Positions 33,180-40,820 of a stretch of 47,231 nt of DNA are shown here, piece after piece. Source of the DNA: Cellvibrionaceae bacterium. GTDB lineage: Bacteria > Pseudomonadota > Gammaproteobacteria > Pseudomonadales > Cellvibrionaceae. The DNA is taken from NCBI GenBank assembly GCA_021151695.1, contig JAGKWU010000024.1:1-47231 (forward strand), given 5' to 3'. Both the position numbers and the translations under genes were made by a program. Each line of letters begins with the position of its first letter. Position 1 is the stretch's first letter. Under the pieces are notes generated by a model. The model had not been told where the DNA came from and did no database searches. It saw nothing but the letters and a program-made list of their open reading frames with translations.

Positions 33180-34363
33180 TAGAACCTCGATACTAGCATT
33201 TGATCTGCTGTTGGTGGTGTATTCTGAAGATTTGGAGCAGAGCTGCTCAAACGACCTGTAGCGGCCACTACTTGATTAAATTGACCGTGTAGGTACTCAC
33301 CCCACTCCATCTTGGAAATAAGCTCAGGGAAAGCCTTTAAATATGTGCTAGTGAGCTTTTCAAGTTCAGAGCGACGCTTCAACTTCTCGATGATAGACCT
33401 TTGTACCTTTGCCCTACCCTTTAGCTGTTTAAGCACTTCATCAGATACTGCGTAAACTTTTCGTGACGCTGTAGACTTCTTAAGTTCTGTTCCAGCGATA
33501 GGATTGAAGAATCCATCATACTGAAACGGGAGCCGAGCAACTGTTCGATTTTCTGTGTACTCCGTGCCTTTCCTTGGCCCGGATTTATACACTCTTGTCG
33601 TAGGTTCTGTGACTGTAACTTCAAAAGTTCCACCAAATAGAAAAGCAGAGAGATGGTCTCCTGAGTCGAGATTGATTTTGTCAGTTCCAGCAAGTTCGTA
33701 GAACCACTTTGATAACCCCTTAAGCTCGTCTGAAAGGCTCTCTGCAAGAAGAGCGCTTCCTCTGGTGTCATACTTAATCCCATTATACTCCATTTCCTCT
33801 AGGACCAAAAGATCCTGGCCATCCATTAGGATCAGTTTTTCTAGATTGGCTGTCTTTCTTAGACGTGGATCAGCTAATTGTTGTAAATAGATTTCACGGG
33901 TCCGAACAATATCAGCATTATTGTACTCACGGACAACATCTACAGCAATATCTTCTGTGCTTATGCCAGCATTCCAGTAGTCCTCTAGACCTCCCTCTTT
34001 ACCTTTAATTCCGTAAAGCTCACACATCTCATCCATAGATGGAAATACGGAGCGTTGCCCAGACATGATATGTTCGGCTAGAGCACAATCCCAAATCTCT
34101 ACATCATCAGGTATTGATAATCCTGCTCGTCTAATCCAATGAATGTCGAACTTGAGGTTGATCCCAACAATTCTTTTACAGCGTTGTAATTCCACTTGTA
34201 AGGAGTGGAGGAAATCCGGATCGCGGAAGTATGAAAATTTAGGTACGGATTGTCCCAAACTATAGCTCGCTGAAACCAAGAAATTTGATTGTGTAAACGG
34301 ATTCCCTTTATTTCTAATAGTGGTTTCGACGTCAAAGAATAACGTGTCATCCAGCACAGTCAC
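33179..34363 (-). CDS. DNA polymerase family A, N-terminal fragment (3'-5' exonuclease and thumb)
   Basis: 394 residues. Exo motifs: FFDVETT (near 9), NLKFDIHW (near 70) and YNNADIVRTREI (near 165), so proofreading should be active. The thumb and early palm follow, up to TGRLSSSAPNLQNTP and a final VSRF, which corresponds to the RxxF just before motif A in intact enzymes. The stop is fused to the next ATG. The break falls in a surface loop between that segment and the motif A strand, a position compatible with reassembly. Confidence 0.9.
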   Translation of the reverse strand: MTVLDDTLFFDVETTIRNKGNPFTQSNFLVSASYSLGQSVPKFSYFRDPDFLHSLQVELQRCKRIVGINLKFDIHWIRRAGLSIPDDVEIWDCALAEHIMSGQRSVFPSMDEMCELYGIKGKEGGLEDYWNAGISTEDIAVDVVREYNNADIVRTREIYLQQLADPRLRKTANLEKLILMDGQDLLVLEEMEYNGIKYDTRGSALLAESLSDELKGLSKWFYELAGTDKINLDSGDHLSAFLFGGTFEVTVTEPTTRVYKSGPRKGTEYTENRTVARLPFQYDGFFNPIAGTELKKSTASRKVYAVSDEVLKQLKGRAKVQRSIIEKLKRRSELEKLTSTYLKAFPELISKMEWGEYLHGQFNQVVAATGRLSSSAPNLQNTPPTADQMLVSRF

Positions 34364-34535
34364 TTCTCTGCTTGGTTAGTTCCGCATGTTGATCCCAGTA
34401 TCCATCAGCCCAAGAGTCAAACAACTCTTCAAAGACTAGGTCTGAGTACGGATTGTCAATGTTCTCTTTACCTTCACGTCTAGCAAGACGGCCTTGCTCA
34501 TAGGCTTCTGACGATGGAAAATTTGCATTAGTCAT
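34347..34535 (-). CDS. RMF-like small protein
   Basis: 62 residues with EAYEQGRLARREGKENIDNPY and DSWADGYWD. This spacing (A-x-x-x-G, a short basic helix, NPY, then W-x-x-G-Y/W) recalls ribosome modulation factor-like proteins found in some phages. If right, it could hibernate or remodel host ribosomes, but the family has many members of unknown role. It overlaps the polymerase start by 17 bases. Confidence 0.5.
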   Translation of the reverse strand: MTNANFPSSEAYEQGRLARREGKENIDNPYSDLVFEELFDSWADGYWDQHAELTKQRSDCAG

Positions 34536-34598
34536 TTTGTTTGCTTAATTTAAGAATAGCTGCACAGATCAGCCAGCCGCAGCGCGTTGTTTTGGGGG

Positions 34599-35089
34599 TC
34601 ACCATTGATATGTCTCCGCGTCTAAGTAAACTTGGCAGTGCCGCCTTAAGTGTCCTGTAGCCTTCGGCGGGCAGATATCTTTATGTGTGGCTCGAATGAA
34701 TCCGCGCCAGCAGAACTCCGCAGATGCTGTGCCTCTATGCTCGTCCAGTTGCGTGAAGCGATGCCACACTTTTGGCAGCAAGTAGCCATGCTTGAATTGA
34801 GTAAGCGGCGCACCTGAAATCCAGATGTACATAGGCAGGTCGGGTCGGCATGCCTCAAACCTTTGCACGCCGTCAACCCTGGGAACGTTGTCAACGTGCC
34901 AGTTGGGAATACACGGGTATTGACGCGGCATCAGCATGTGGACTTTCACATCGAAGGTGAAGTTCTGCTCGTCATCCGGGAAGGTATCCAGCAACGGACC
35001 AGATCCGGCATGAGTTCACGCACGACACTTGCCGGGGCCTGATGGACGCCACAGTGTTGGGCGCTCCAATCTATTTGATCTGGGGTCAT
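34599..35089 (-). pseudogene. frameshifted oxygenase-like gene in a GC-rich island
   Basis: ATG 35089 with GAGGA upstream opens a frame (MTPDQIDWSAQHCGVHQAP...ELMPDLV) that runs to a stop at 34952. The sequence continues meaningfully in another frame from about 34994 (LLDTFPDDEQNF onward) to 34599. One missing base near 34994-35000 (GGTCCG where GGTCCCG would join the frames) explains it. The 3' part has NWHVDN, EHRGTAS and WRGFIRATH, compatible with the HxD...H...R set of 2OG-Fe(II) oxygenases. GC is 55-57% in two lines counted. It may be a real lesion or a sequencing error. Confidence 0.6.
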
Positions 35090-35157
35090 GGCTTAATCCT
35101 CAGCACGAAATCGTAGCCCGCTGGCTGCTATTGCTGCCGTGCAGTGTTTGTTTTGCA

Positions 35158-36402
35158 TTAGTCATAGTTGATAATATCCTCATAGCGGGCAATGTCAGGA
35201 CGAATCAGCACGTCAAACCTACCGTGCCTCAAATCACTGATGCTATCGCTATCTCCAGTAAGTTTGTTTTTGGAAATGTTTAGGTATCTAGCTGCACCTG
35301 AGCCATCGGCATGGGATTTCCCAATCCCTAGAATCCAGTCGCACTCTGCCTGCTTAGATGTTTTGGCTAGAGCCATGTGATTCATATAAAGCCACTTGAT
35401 ACCTTCTGCTGTACCGTCTGCTTGGCAGACAGAAATAATTGGACAGTACTGCTTCGCTAACTCACGACCCCATTGGTAAATGGCACCATACATAAGGTCA
35501 TCACGGTCAGCCTTAAAGCCTTTGACTTTGTCCATTTGGTCAAATACAACTACACCAGGATTATACTTACCCATTAACTCTTCAACTAATCCACGATCAA
35601 TAGCAGCACTGTCTACGAGTTTGATCTTATGTCCTACACGAGACATAAACTCATTCTTGTACTTAGCCAAAGATGCAACAAGTTGATCCATTCTAACACC
35701 AAAGTAAGCTTGGCAGATACGCAGCATGACTTTGTTACCCTGCTCTTCATTATTGAGCCAGAGAAGTGGACGGTCATCTGGTAGCTGATCCAGCATATAG
35801 CTTGTCTCAGATGCTAGGAAAGTAGTTTTACCTGTTTCTGGTCTTGCAAACAGGGCTCCGTAGTCTCCCTTACGAATAGAACCCAAAGATTTGTTAAGGC
35901 AGTTCAATCTCCATCGAAGTCCTGTAGCAAGTACTGAATCCTTAACGAGTGCTTCCAGGTCCGTAGACACAAACTCGTCTGAGTCTTCCTCAATTACAGG
36001 CTTGTAAATGGAATCCATCAGACCAGATAATTCTTCCAGAGTAGCACGGCCTTGTGTATAGGCAAATGCTTTTTCGGATAGAGTCTGGGCTGTTTTCTTT
36101 TTATTTAGTTCTTCAAGAGTATTTTCTACTACAGCTTCAGAGATGTTTAGTGCTCTGATCTGTTCAAATAGAAGTTTATATTTCTCATTACTATTAGGAT
36201 AAGTAGTGTAGAAATAAACTTCGAGATCATCTAATGATATTTCTCCTGTAGATAATTCATGTAGATTAGCTAATGATTTATATATATAATATAATTCAAT
36301 ACTATACTCTTTAATATAATTATAATCTATTAGATGATTATATCTAATATAATTATTATTATATAGGAGTAACCTAAGTAAGACTAGTTCTAAGTTATTC
36401 AT
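35158..36402 (-). CDS. DnaB-type replicative helicase
   Basis: 414 residues. The C-terminal RecA-like domain has Walker A in ARPETGKTTF and Walker B in GVVVFDQMDKV, plus later ISVCQADG and LNISKNKLTG segments like those of DnaB-family helicases. The N-terminal 120 residues are helical, as in DnaB N-domains, and lack primase; the primase is a separate gene. It unwinds DNA at the fork. The first 40 codons are extremely A/T-rich and encode an unusual Asn/Tyr/Ile/Leu-rich start. Confidence 0.87.
   Translation of the reverse strand: MNNLELVLLRLLLYNNNYIRYNHLIDYNYIKEYSIELYYIYKSLANLHELSTGEISLDDLEVYFYTTYPNSNEKYKLLFEQIRALNISEAVVENTLEELNKKKTAQTLSEKAFAYTQGRATLEELSGLMDSIYKPVIEEDSDEFVSTDLEALVKDSVLATGLRWRLNCLNKSLGSIRKGDYGALFARPETGKTTFLASETSYMLDQLPDDRPLLWLNNEEQGNKVMLRICQAYFGVRMDQLVASLAKYKNEFMSRVGHKIKLVDSAAIDRGLVEELMGKYNPGVVVFDQMDKVKGFKADRDDLMYGAIYQWGRELAKQYCPIISVCQADGTAEGIKWLYMNHMALAKTSKQAECDWILGIGKSHADGSGAARYLNISKNKLTGDSDSISDLRHGRFDVLIRPDIARYEDIINYD
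36278..36365. other. extreme AT-rich tract inside the helicase 5' end
   Basis: Only about 8 of 88 bases are G or C, the lowest density seen in the window, with alternating TATATA/TAATAT runs and short self-complementary segments. It is coding, so bias toward AAT/ATA/TAT codons explains part of it. It would melt easily and could serve as a DNA-unwinding element or keep the helicase mRNA start unstructured. No iterated initiator sites were recognised. Confidence 0.5.
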
Positions 36403-36414
36403 TGTACTAACAGT

Positions 36415-36609
36415 TTAGCACACTTCTTTCCGATTGTCAAGTAGTCTGTACTCCCAATACACATGGCATTCATAGTACCCGAGTAGCACTTGCCTTCTAG
36501 TTTCAACGAACTCTAGGAAAACAAGTGTGTTATCAATCTTTCTTGGGAACAGTAGAAATTTCTTGTGCCAGTTGTCCTTGTCCACTGTGGGTTTCAGTTT
36601 GATTTGCAT
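36415..36609 (-). CDS. small unknown protein
   Basis: 64 residues, rich in Lys, Arg, Trp and Tyr (NWHKKFLLFPRKI; GYYECHVYWEYRLLDNRKEV), likely a compact beta-alpha protein. It starts inside the 3' part of the MSDGGKG gene in another frame and ends 12 bases before the helicase start. No family recognised. Confidence 0.55.
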   Translation of the reverse strand: MQIKLKPTVDKDNWHKKFLLFPRKIDNTLVFLEFVETRRQVLLGYYECHVYWEYRLLDNRKEVC

Positions 36610-36700
36610 TATTTTTCTTTCCGAAGATCAAGTCCCAATTGCTTTGGTACTTCTGTTCGTCTGTTGGGCGACGCTTGTCGCCCTTACCACCGTCACTCAT
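36533..36700 (-). CDS. small conserved-type phage protein (GGKG...NWDLIFGKK)
   Basis: 55 residues from ATG 36700, directly after the ThyX stop. The first 29 residues (MSDGGKGDKRRPTDEQKY, then NWDLIFGKK) follow a very widespread pattern of tiny phage proteins whose function is unknown. In those the chain usually ends right after FGKK; here it runs on 26 residues through the start of the next gene. One extra A in the A-run at this point would give a stop overlapping the next ATG (TAATG), so an indel is possible. Confidence 0.65.
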   Translation of the reverse strand: MSDGGKGDKRRPTDEQKYQSNWDLIFGKKNNANQTETHSGQGQLAQEISTVPKKD

Positions 36701-37426
36701 TCAATTCTCCATCAACGCTTTAAAGCTAACAGGGTACAACTCTTGGAGAATCTCCGCGATCTTCCAAGCAACAGAGCCGGTAGCCAACTGTGTATGAGGA
36801 TCTAGCCGGAGCTTGCAAACTCTAATGAACGCAGCAAGGCTACCAGACCAGATCCATTCAGTCATTGTGTTCATTGGAAGAACCATCCGAGCATCCTCTG
36901 GGGCTACACCATCCTTTAAAAGCCCTTTATAGGCCGCTAGTGCTGTTTCTACAGTGTAGTTGATACCTGGATAGTCAATACCAGCTCCAGGAGGTTGTAG
37001 GGGCTTTAAATCACATCCTTGCTTTGAGTTCTGCGGACGACCGTACAGATTGTCTGCGATGTAGAACTCGGGTTCAGTATCGACGTAGCGGCGAGACACT
37101 TCGTTCCAGACCAAACCAACTTGATGTTTTCCAAGTTGTCGTGCAACAAAAAATGGAGCTTTAATTCTGAGAGACGCGAAAGCATGCCCAAACGGTGTCC
37201 AATGGTTGTGTTTAGCTAGGTAGTTGATTAGCTTCTTATCTCTGTCTTCAAGAACGTGTCGCTCTTCACCATTAGTATCCACGGTTAGGATGTGCCAACC
37301 ATCCTCGTCTTTTAGCCAATCACTTTCTTTATCGTAGCTAACTCTAGCAGCATTTACTACAGAGAGGTCACTCCCCATAGAGTCTACTAGAGTAACTTGC
37401 ATTTCTGCTTGTTTAAAATCAGGCAC
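36701..37426 (-). CDS. thyX: flavin-dependent thymidylate synthase ThyX
   Basis: 241 residues that methylate dUMP to dTMP with FAD and methylenetetrahydrofolate. The diagnostic segment is FFVARQLGKHQVGL followed by WNEVSRRYVD, a phage variant of the RHRxxSxNxxSxR signature. HNHWTPFGHAF and the C-terminal WSGSLAAFIRVCKLRL and HTQLA motifs agree. GTG 37426 overlaps the previous stop; ATG 37402 (MQVTLVDSMGSDL) matches the usual ThyX N-terminus and may be the true start. It complements the RNR genes in making dTTP. Confidence 0.88.
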   Translation of the reverse strand: MPDFKQAEMQVTLVDSMGSDLSVVNAARVSYDKESDWLKDEDGWHILTVDTNGEERHVLEDRDKKLINYLAKHNHWTPFGHAFASLRIKAPFFVARQLGKHQVGLVWNEVSRRYVDTEPEFYIADNLYGRPQNSKQGCDLKPLQPPGAGIDYPGINYTVETALAAYKGLLKDGVAPEDARMVLPMNTMTEWIWSGSLAAFIRVCKLRLDPHTQLATGSVAWKIAEILQELYPVSFKALMEN

Positions 37427-37700
37427 GATTCACTTTCTTTCTAGCTGCTAGCACACGCTTTTCTGCAACTTCAGGCCAAGGTTCTCCATGAGCACGGTCC
37501 AGTTTACAATGCTCTTGCCACCAATTAAGAACTTCTGGAGGAATATCTGTACGACCATACTTAGCTCTACCAGCTTTACATAGCAACTGTGTTAACTCCT
37601 GACAACGCTTAGACAATCGTTGTGCTTCATGCTGATATGCAGGATCAACTCCCTTTTCATACCGAATAGTAACATTATCTCTTGAGTCAGAGCAAGGCAT
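37419..37700 (-). CDS. unknown conserved-type phage protein
   Basis: 93 residues with an MPCSDSRD start, a helical centre (RLSKRCQELTQLLCKAG) and PPEVLNWWQEHCKLDR, a pattern frequently seen in small proteins of phage replication operons. Function unknown. It overlaps primase by 14 bases and ThyX by eight. Confidence 0.65.
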   Translation of the reverse strand: MPCSDSRDNVTIRYEKGVDPAYQHEAQRLSKRCQELTQLLCKAGRAKYGRTDIPPEVLNWWQEHCKLDRAHGEPWPEVAEKRVLAARKKVNRA

Positions 37701-38412
37701 TTAATTGTTCCTTTACAATTTGTAAATCTAATTCTTTGGGATCTTTATCCGTATGCACAACGGAACATGATAGTCCTGTAAGCATACTAATCTGATTAGC
37801 TTTCTTATAGGTAGTACCTTGTTGATCTTTGTCTAACCATAACACAATAGGTAATCCTAGATAGCGCAGCAACCTGATGTGAGCAGGGTAGACTACCGTT
37901 CCGAAGAGCGGGATAGCCGCAGTAACTCGTCCAACTTTATGTGCGGAAATAACATCCTCAACGAGGACAACACAGTTAGTTGGTTCTCCGATTGTGATTC
38001 CTGTTTTGTGTGAATCTCCCCAGACATACCACTTTCGATTGTCTCTAGTGGTGTCGTTTGTGATGAGTCTACCGATTGAGAAGACTGCCGGGTCGCCAAC
38101 GGTAAAAACAAGGCGGGAATCTTTTTCTGACCAGCCGACGAAAGGCCGCCAGTATGAAACGGGTAAGCCATATTGTAGTAACCATTTCCACGCAATTGCT
38201 GGAACCTCTCGGGAGAAGTCAGCAGGTAACAAACTTGTGCCATGAGGTTTTTCCTTTGTTGCTAATCGTTTAACACCATTACCCCACTTATGGTATCCGC
38301 AAGCAAAGCAGTGCCCTCCACCGTCGTCATATAAGACTAGGTTGTCACCTTTGCTGTCAGCACCTCGTTCACGACATCTCGGACACGTCGTCGTCCCAAT
38401 TGCTCGTGACAT
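37687..38412 (-). CDS. T7-type DNA primase (zinc and TOPRIM domains)
   Basis: 241 residues. A zinc knuckle with Cys10-Cys13 (CPRC) and Cys35-Cys38 (CFAC) recognises the primer site, as in T7 gp4. The TOPRIM part shows VVLVEDVISAHKVG (catalytic Glu) and LWLDKDQQG (Asp-x-Asp). Unlike T7, the helicase is encoded separately 1.3 kb downstream. It lays down RNA primers for lagging-strand synthesis. The conserved zinc site fixes the start. Confidence 0.85.
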   Translation of the reverse strand: MSRAIGTTTCPRCRERGADSKGDNLVLYDDGGGHCFACGYHKWGNGVKRLATKEKPHGTSLLPADFSREVPAIAWKWLLQYGLPVSYWRPFVGWSEKDSRLVFTVGDPAVFSIGRLITNDTTRDNRKWYVWGDSHKTGITIGEPTNCVVLVEDVISAHKVGRVTAAIPLFGTVVYPAHIRLLRYLGLPIVLWLDKDQQGTTYKKANQISMLTGLSCSVVHTDKDPKELDLQIVKEQLNALL

Positions 38413-38596
38413 ATTCTTCTCCCATATCGTCCAAAGTTTCTTCGTCTTTATTAGGAGCTAGATCAGCACGCTCTACGGTAGGAATCCCCAAGTCCTTAAT
38501 ACACTTATTACAGATATCAAGAAATTCACCAGTTGCTGCATGTCGTCGTGTAGCTTCATAGTCGTTCAGAATTTTGTCACAGCATTGGCATCTCAT
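38369..38596 (-). CDS. small zinc-ribbon protein
   Basis: 75 residues: CQCCDKIL and, 25 residues on, CNKC give a four-cysteine zinc site, with KILNDYEATRRH between. The tail is Asp/Glu-rich (DDMGEEYVTSNWDDDVSEM). Similar small zinc proteins lie beside primase genes in other phages, but the role is unknown. It overlaps primase by 44 bases. Confidence 0.68.
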   Translation of the reverse strand: MRCQCCDKILNDYEATRRHAATGEFLDICNKCIKDLGIPTVERADLAPNKDEETLDDMGEEYVTSNWDDDVSEMS

Positions 38597-38784
38597 TGAG
38601 AAATTTCCTTTTTAGGATACATATACTCAGGTGCTTTTTTAGGGGTAGGATTCAAGAATTCTGCTGTAGTCCATTCACTACCTGTTTTACTAACAGAAAT
38701 CCAGATTCCAAGTACCTTTTTTTGTAGCACATAGTACTCATTACCATTATCTGTATAAATCTTTTTAGCACGTCTTTCACGCAT
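38593..38784 (-). CDS. small unknown protein
   Basis: 63 residues with a basic start (MRERRAKKIYTDNGNEYYV), a beta core (KKVLGIWISVSKTGSEW) and a Pro/Lys end. No family recognised. It overlaps the ATP-grasp stop by eight bases and the zinc protein by four, so it belongs to the same transcript. Confidence 0.5.
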   Translation of the reverse strand: MRERRAKKIYTDNGNEYYVLQKKVLGIWISVSKTGSEWTTAEFLNPTPKKAPEYMYPKKEISQ

Positions 38785-39499
38785 TTAAAATAGCCTCCAC
38801 ATATTTAGTCAGGGTAGATCCTTCCATTCCTGGGCAGGAGTTGACTTCCAGTACATAAGAACGAGCCAGTCGTTCATTGAAGATAATATCGACCGCACCT
38901 TGCGTTCTACCGATCGCCGCAACAGCAGCGCAGGCAAGATCCCGAAGGTCAGCAGGCTCAACAACATTATCACGGCAAAACACGTAACCGTTTTCCAGAT
39001 TTCTGACGTGTGTGTCTCGGTCATCTGTATTGAAATCCTTACGCTTGCGCTTCTCTGCAATATCAATTACAACGTTGTTAAAGACATGAGCACGGTACTC
39101 ACGTTTCTTTGGAACATATTGTGTATACAACGGTGCTCGTGGAATAGGATCGTTGATAGAGATAATCTCGATACCCTTACCACTAGAGGCGTTTGTCAAC
39201 TTACGAACAACGATCTTTTGATCTTTGAATTCCTCCAGTGTAGGAACCTGTAGTGGATCAGTCGTGAACTTTGGAGAAGATACATTATGTTCTGCAAACT
39301 TCTGGAATTGTGTTACTTTGTCAATCCCATTTTTGAACTCAATGGCCTTTCTTCCATTAACTCTTGATGGTGGGACTCGCCACACTTTGTAGCCTACAGC
39401 CTCTGTTAATTTATCAGCCAATCTTTTGAGTGACTGGCTACCTAGTTGCTCAGTAGCAATTACCAAACGATTAGCACGGGCAGGACGCATAGTTCGCAT
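38777..39499 (-). CDS. ATP-grasp ligase (RimK-like)
   Basis: 240 residues from ATG 39499; a TTG three codons earlier also fits. ATP-grasp features: KIVVRKLTNASSGKGIEII (Lys and flexible Gly loop), EYRAHVFNNVVIDIAEKR, and DIIFNERLARSYVLEVNSCPG with the metal-binding Glu and Asn. Such enzymes activate a carboxylate with ATP and join it to an amine. It lies downstream of two amidotransferases and two amidoligases, forming a predicted peptide or protein modification pathway. Substrate unknown. Confidence 0.82.
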   Translation of the reverse strand: MRTMRPARANRLVIATEQLGSQSLKRLADKLTEAVGYKVWRVPPSRVNGRKAIEFKNGIDKVTQFQKFAEHNVSSPKFTTDPLQVPTLEEFKDQKIVVRKLTNASSGKGIEIISINDPIPRAPLYTQYVPKKREYRAHVFNNVVIDIAEKRKRKDFNTDDRDTHVRNLENGYVFCRDNVVEPADLRDLACAAVAAIGRTQGAVDIIFNERLARSYVLEVNSCPGMEGSTLTKYVEAILNA

Positions 39500-40811
39500 A
39501 GTCTTCAACCTTTTCTACGTTATCAATACGGACAAAACCATAACCAGCCCAGTCTTTGAATTGTGGGCCATCTTCAGTCAGATTACAATAGGATGTGTGT
39601 CGCACTTTGCCATGCAATGTTGAACCATGTTGAGAGTCAATATCAATAAGTGTATTGAAATCCGCCTCAGTTACAACGGTGTAACCAATCAAGGTGTCAT
39701 TAACAGACAAAGGCCCGTACATCAAGTAGCGGGAAGCATCAAATTTAACAAGATTAGAAGGGCGGAAGTAGCAAGAAGTCCCACTAGCATAAACCTCACG
39801 AAGGTGTTGATACTTGTCAAAACTAATTGCTTGAAAAGTACCGGCTGGCATATCTGCGATAAGACAGTCGTGAAACTTACTGATACGATCACTTGCCTCA
39901 TTGAGATTGGTAACACTAGCCTTGATGATTGCTTCTGATGCCGCTTCAGCAGCCACAGCTTTGTCAATAGCTTCTTGAATACTGTGGAGATTAGATGCAA
40001 CAGGTGGCCGAACAATTACCAAGGCATTGCTGTTTTGCTGCACATGAGCCATTACATTCGTTGTAATTGGTGCTGGTGTATGCTTATAGCCAGTAATCTC
40101 ATGGGCTGTTGTCTTCACTGTGGTTGGATTTTCCAATGTCATCTTGGAAATAACCATCTCTTTCAATGAAGAGTACACAGAATCAGATGGAACAGTCAGA
40201 TTAACTCGCTTGATAGCAAACTCAATCATCTCACGTTCTGAGCAAACAATCCAGGCAGTGCTAGTAGACAGGAAGTACAGTGGGCGTTGTGTGTTTCGCA
40301 CAAAGTTAACCGACTTGTCACGAACATCATACCAGATTGTAGCGTAAGCAGCATTGATCTTCTTGAAAGCAGCATCTACATCAGTAGGCTCATGCTTCGC
40401 TAGAGTATGTGCCAAAGCATGTGAGTCTACAGATACATCTGCAAGATGCTTGTGGTCACCGTAGAAGGTGCCGTTATGCACCAGTACAACTTTATCATCA
40501 ACCCAGAATGGATGAGCGTTCTCGTCGGTGATAGACCCTCGTGTTGCCTTTCGGTTATGACCCACCAGAGCAAACCCATTGCGGAACATCTTGCTGTCAA
40601 TCTTGCTGTACTCTTCACTGTTAATGAAGTCGTAAGCATGACTTGCTTCTTTGGCAATAGATACATTACCCTGTGCATCAACTGCAAACACACCAGTGGA
40701 GTCATCTCCACGAAGAGCATCTACAAACAGGAGTGTCTTAAACACATCCAATTCAGCACGAGAAAATCCAAAAGAGGGACGCTTAGAAATAATTGCTACA
40801 AGACCGCACAT
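39471..40811 (-). CDS. class II glutamine amidotransferase (Ntn type)
   Basis: 446 residues. After Met removal, Cys is the N-terminal nucleophile (CGLVAII). RGDDSTGVF, GHNRKATRGSITDENAHPF and LVHNGTFYG are the glutaminase signature residues. The C-terminal 200 residues match no known synthase domain I recognise. It releases ammonia from glutamine; the acceptor enzyme is likely one of the amidoligases next door. It overlaps the ATP-grasp start by 29 bases. Confidence 0.85.
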   Translation of the reverse strand: MCGLVAIISKRPSFGFSRAELDVFKTLLFVDALRGDDSTGVFAVDAQGNVSIAKEASHAYDFINSEEYSKIDSKMFRNGFALVGHNRKATRGSITDENAHPFWVDDKVVLVHNGTFYGDHKHLADVSVDSHALAHTLAKHEPTDVDAAFKKINAAYATIWYDVRDKSVNFVRNTQRPLYFLSTSTAWIVCSEREMIEFAIKRVNLTVPSDSVYSSLKEMVISKMTLENPTTVKTTAHEITGYKHTPAPITTNVMAHVQQNSNALVIVRPPVASNLHSIQEAIDKAVAAEAASEAIIKASVTNLNEASDRISKFHDCLIADMPAGTFQAISFDKYQHLREVYASGTSCYFRPSNLVKFDASRYLMYGPLSVNDTLIGYTVVTEADFNTLIDIDSQHGSTLHGKVRHTSYCNLTEDGPQFKDWAGYGFVRIDNVEKVEDYANYASCPC

Positions 40812-40820
40812 ATGATTACC

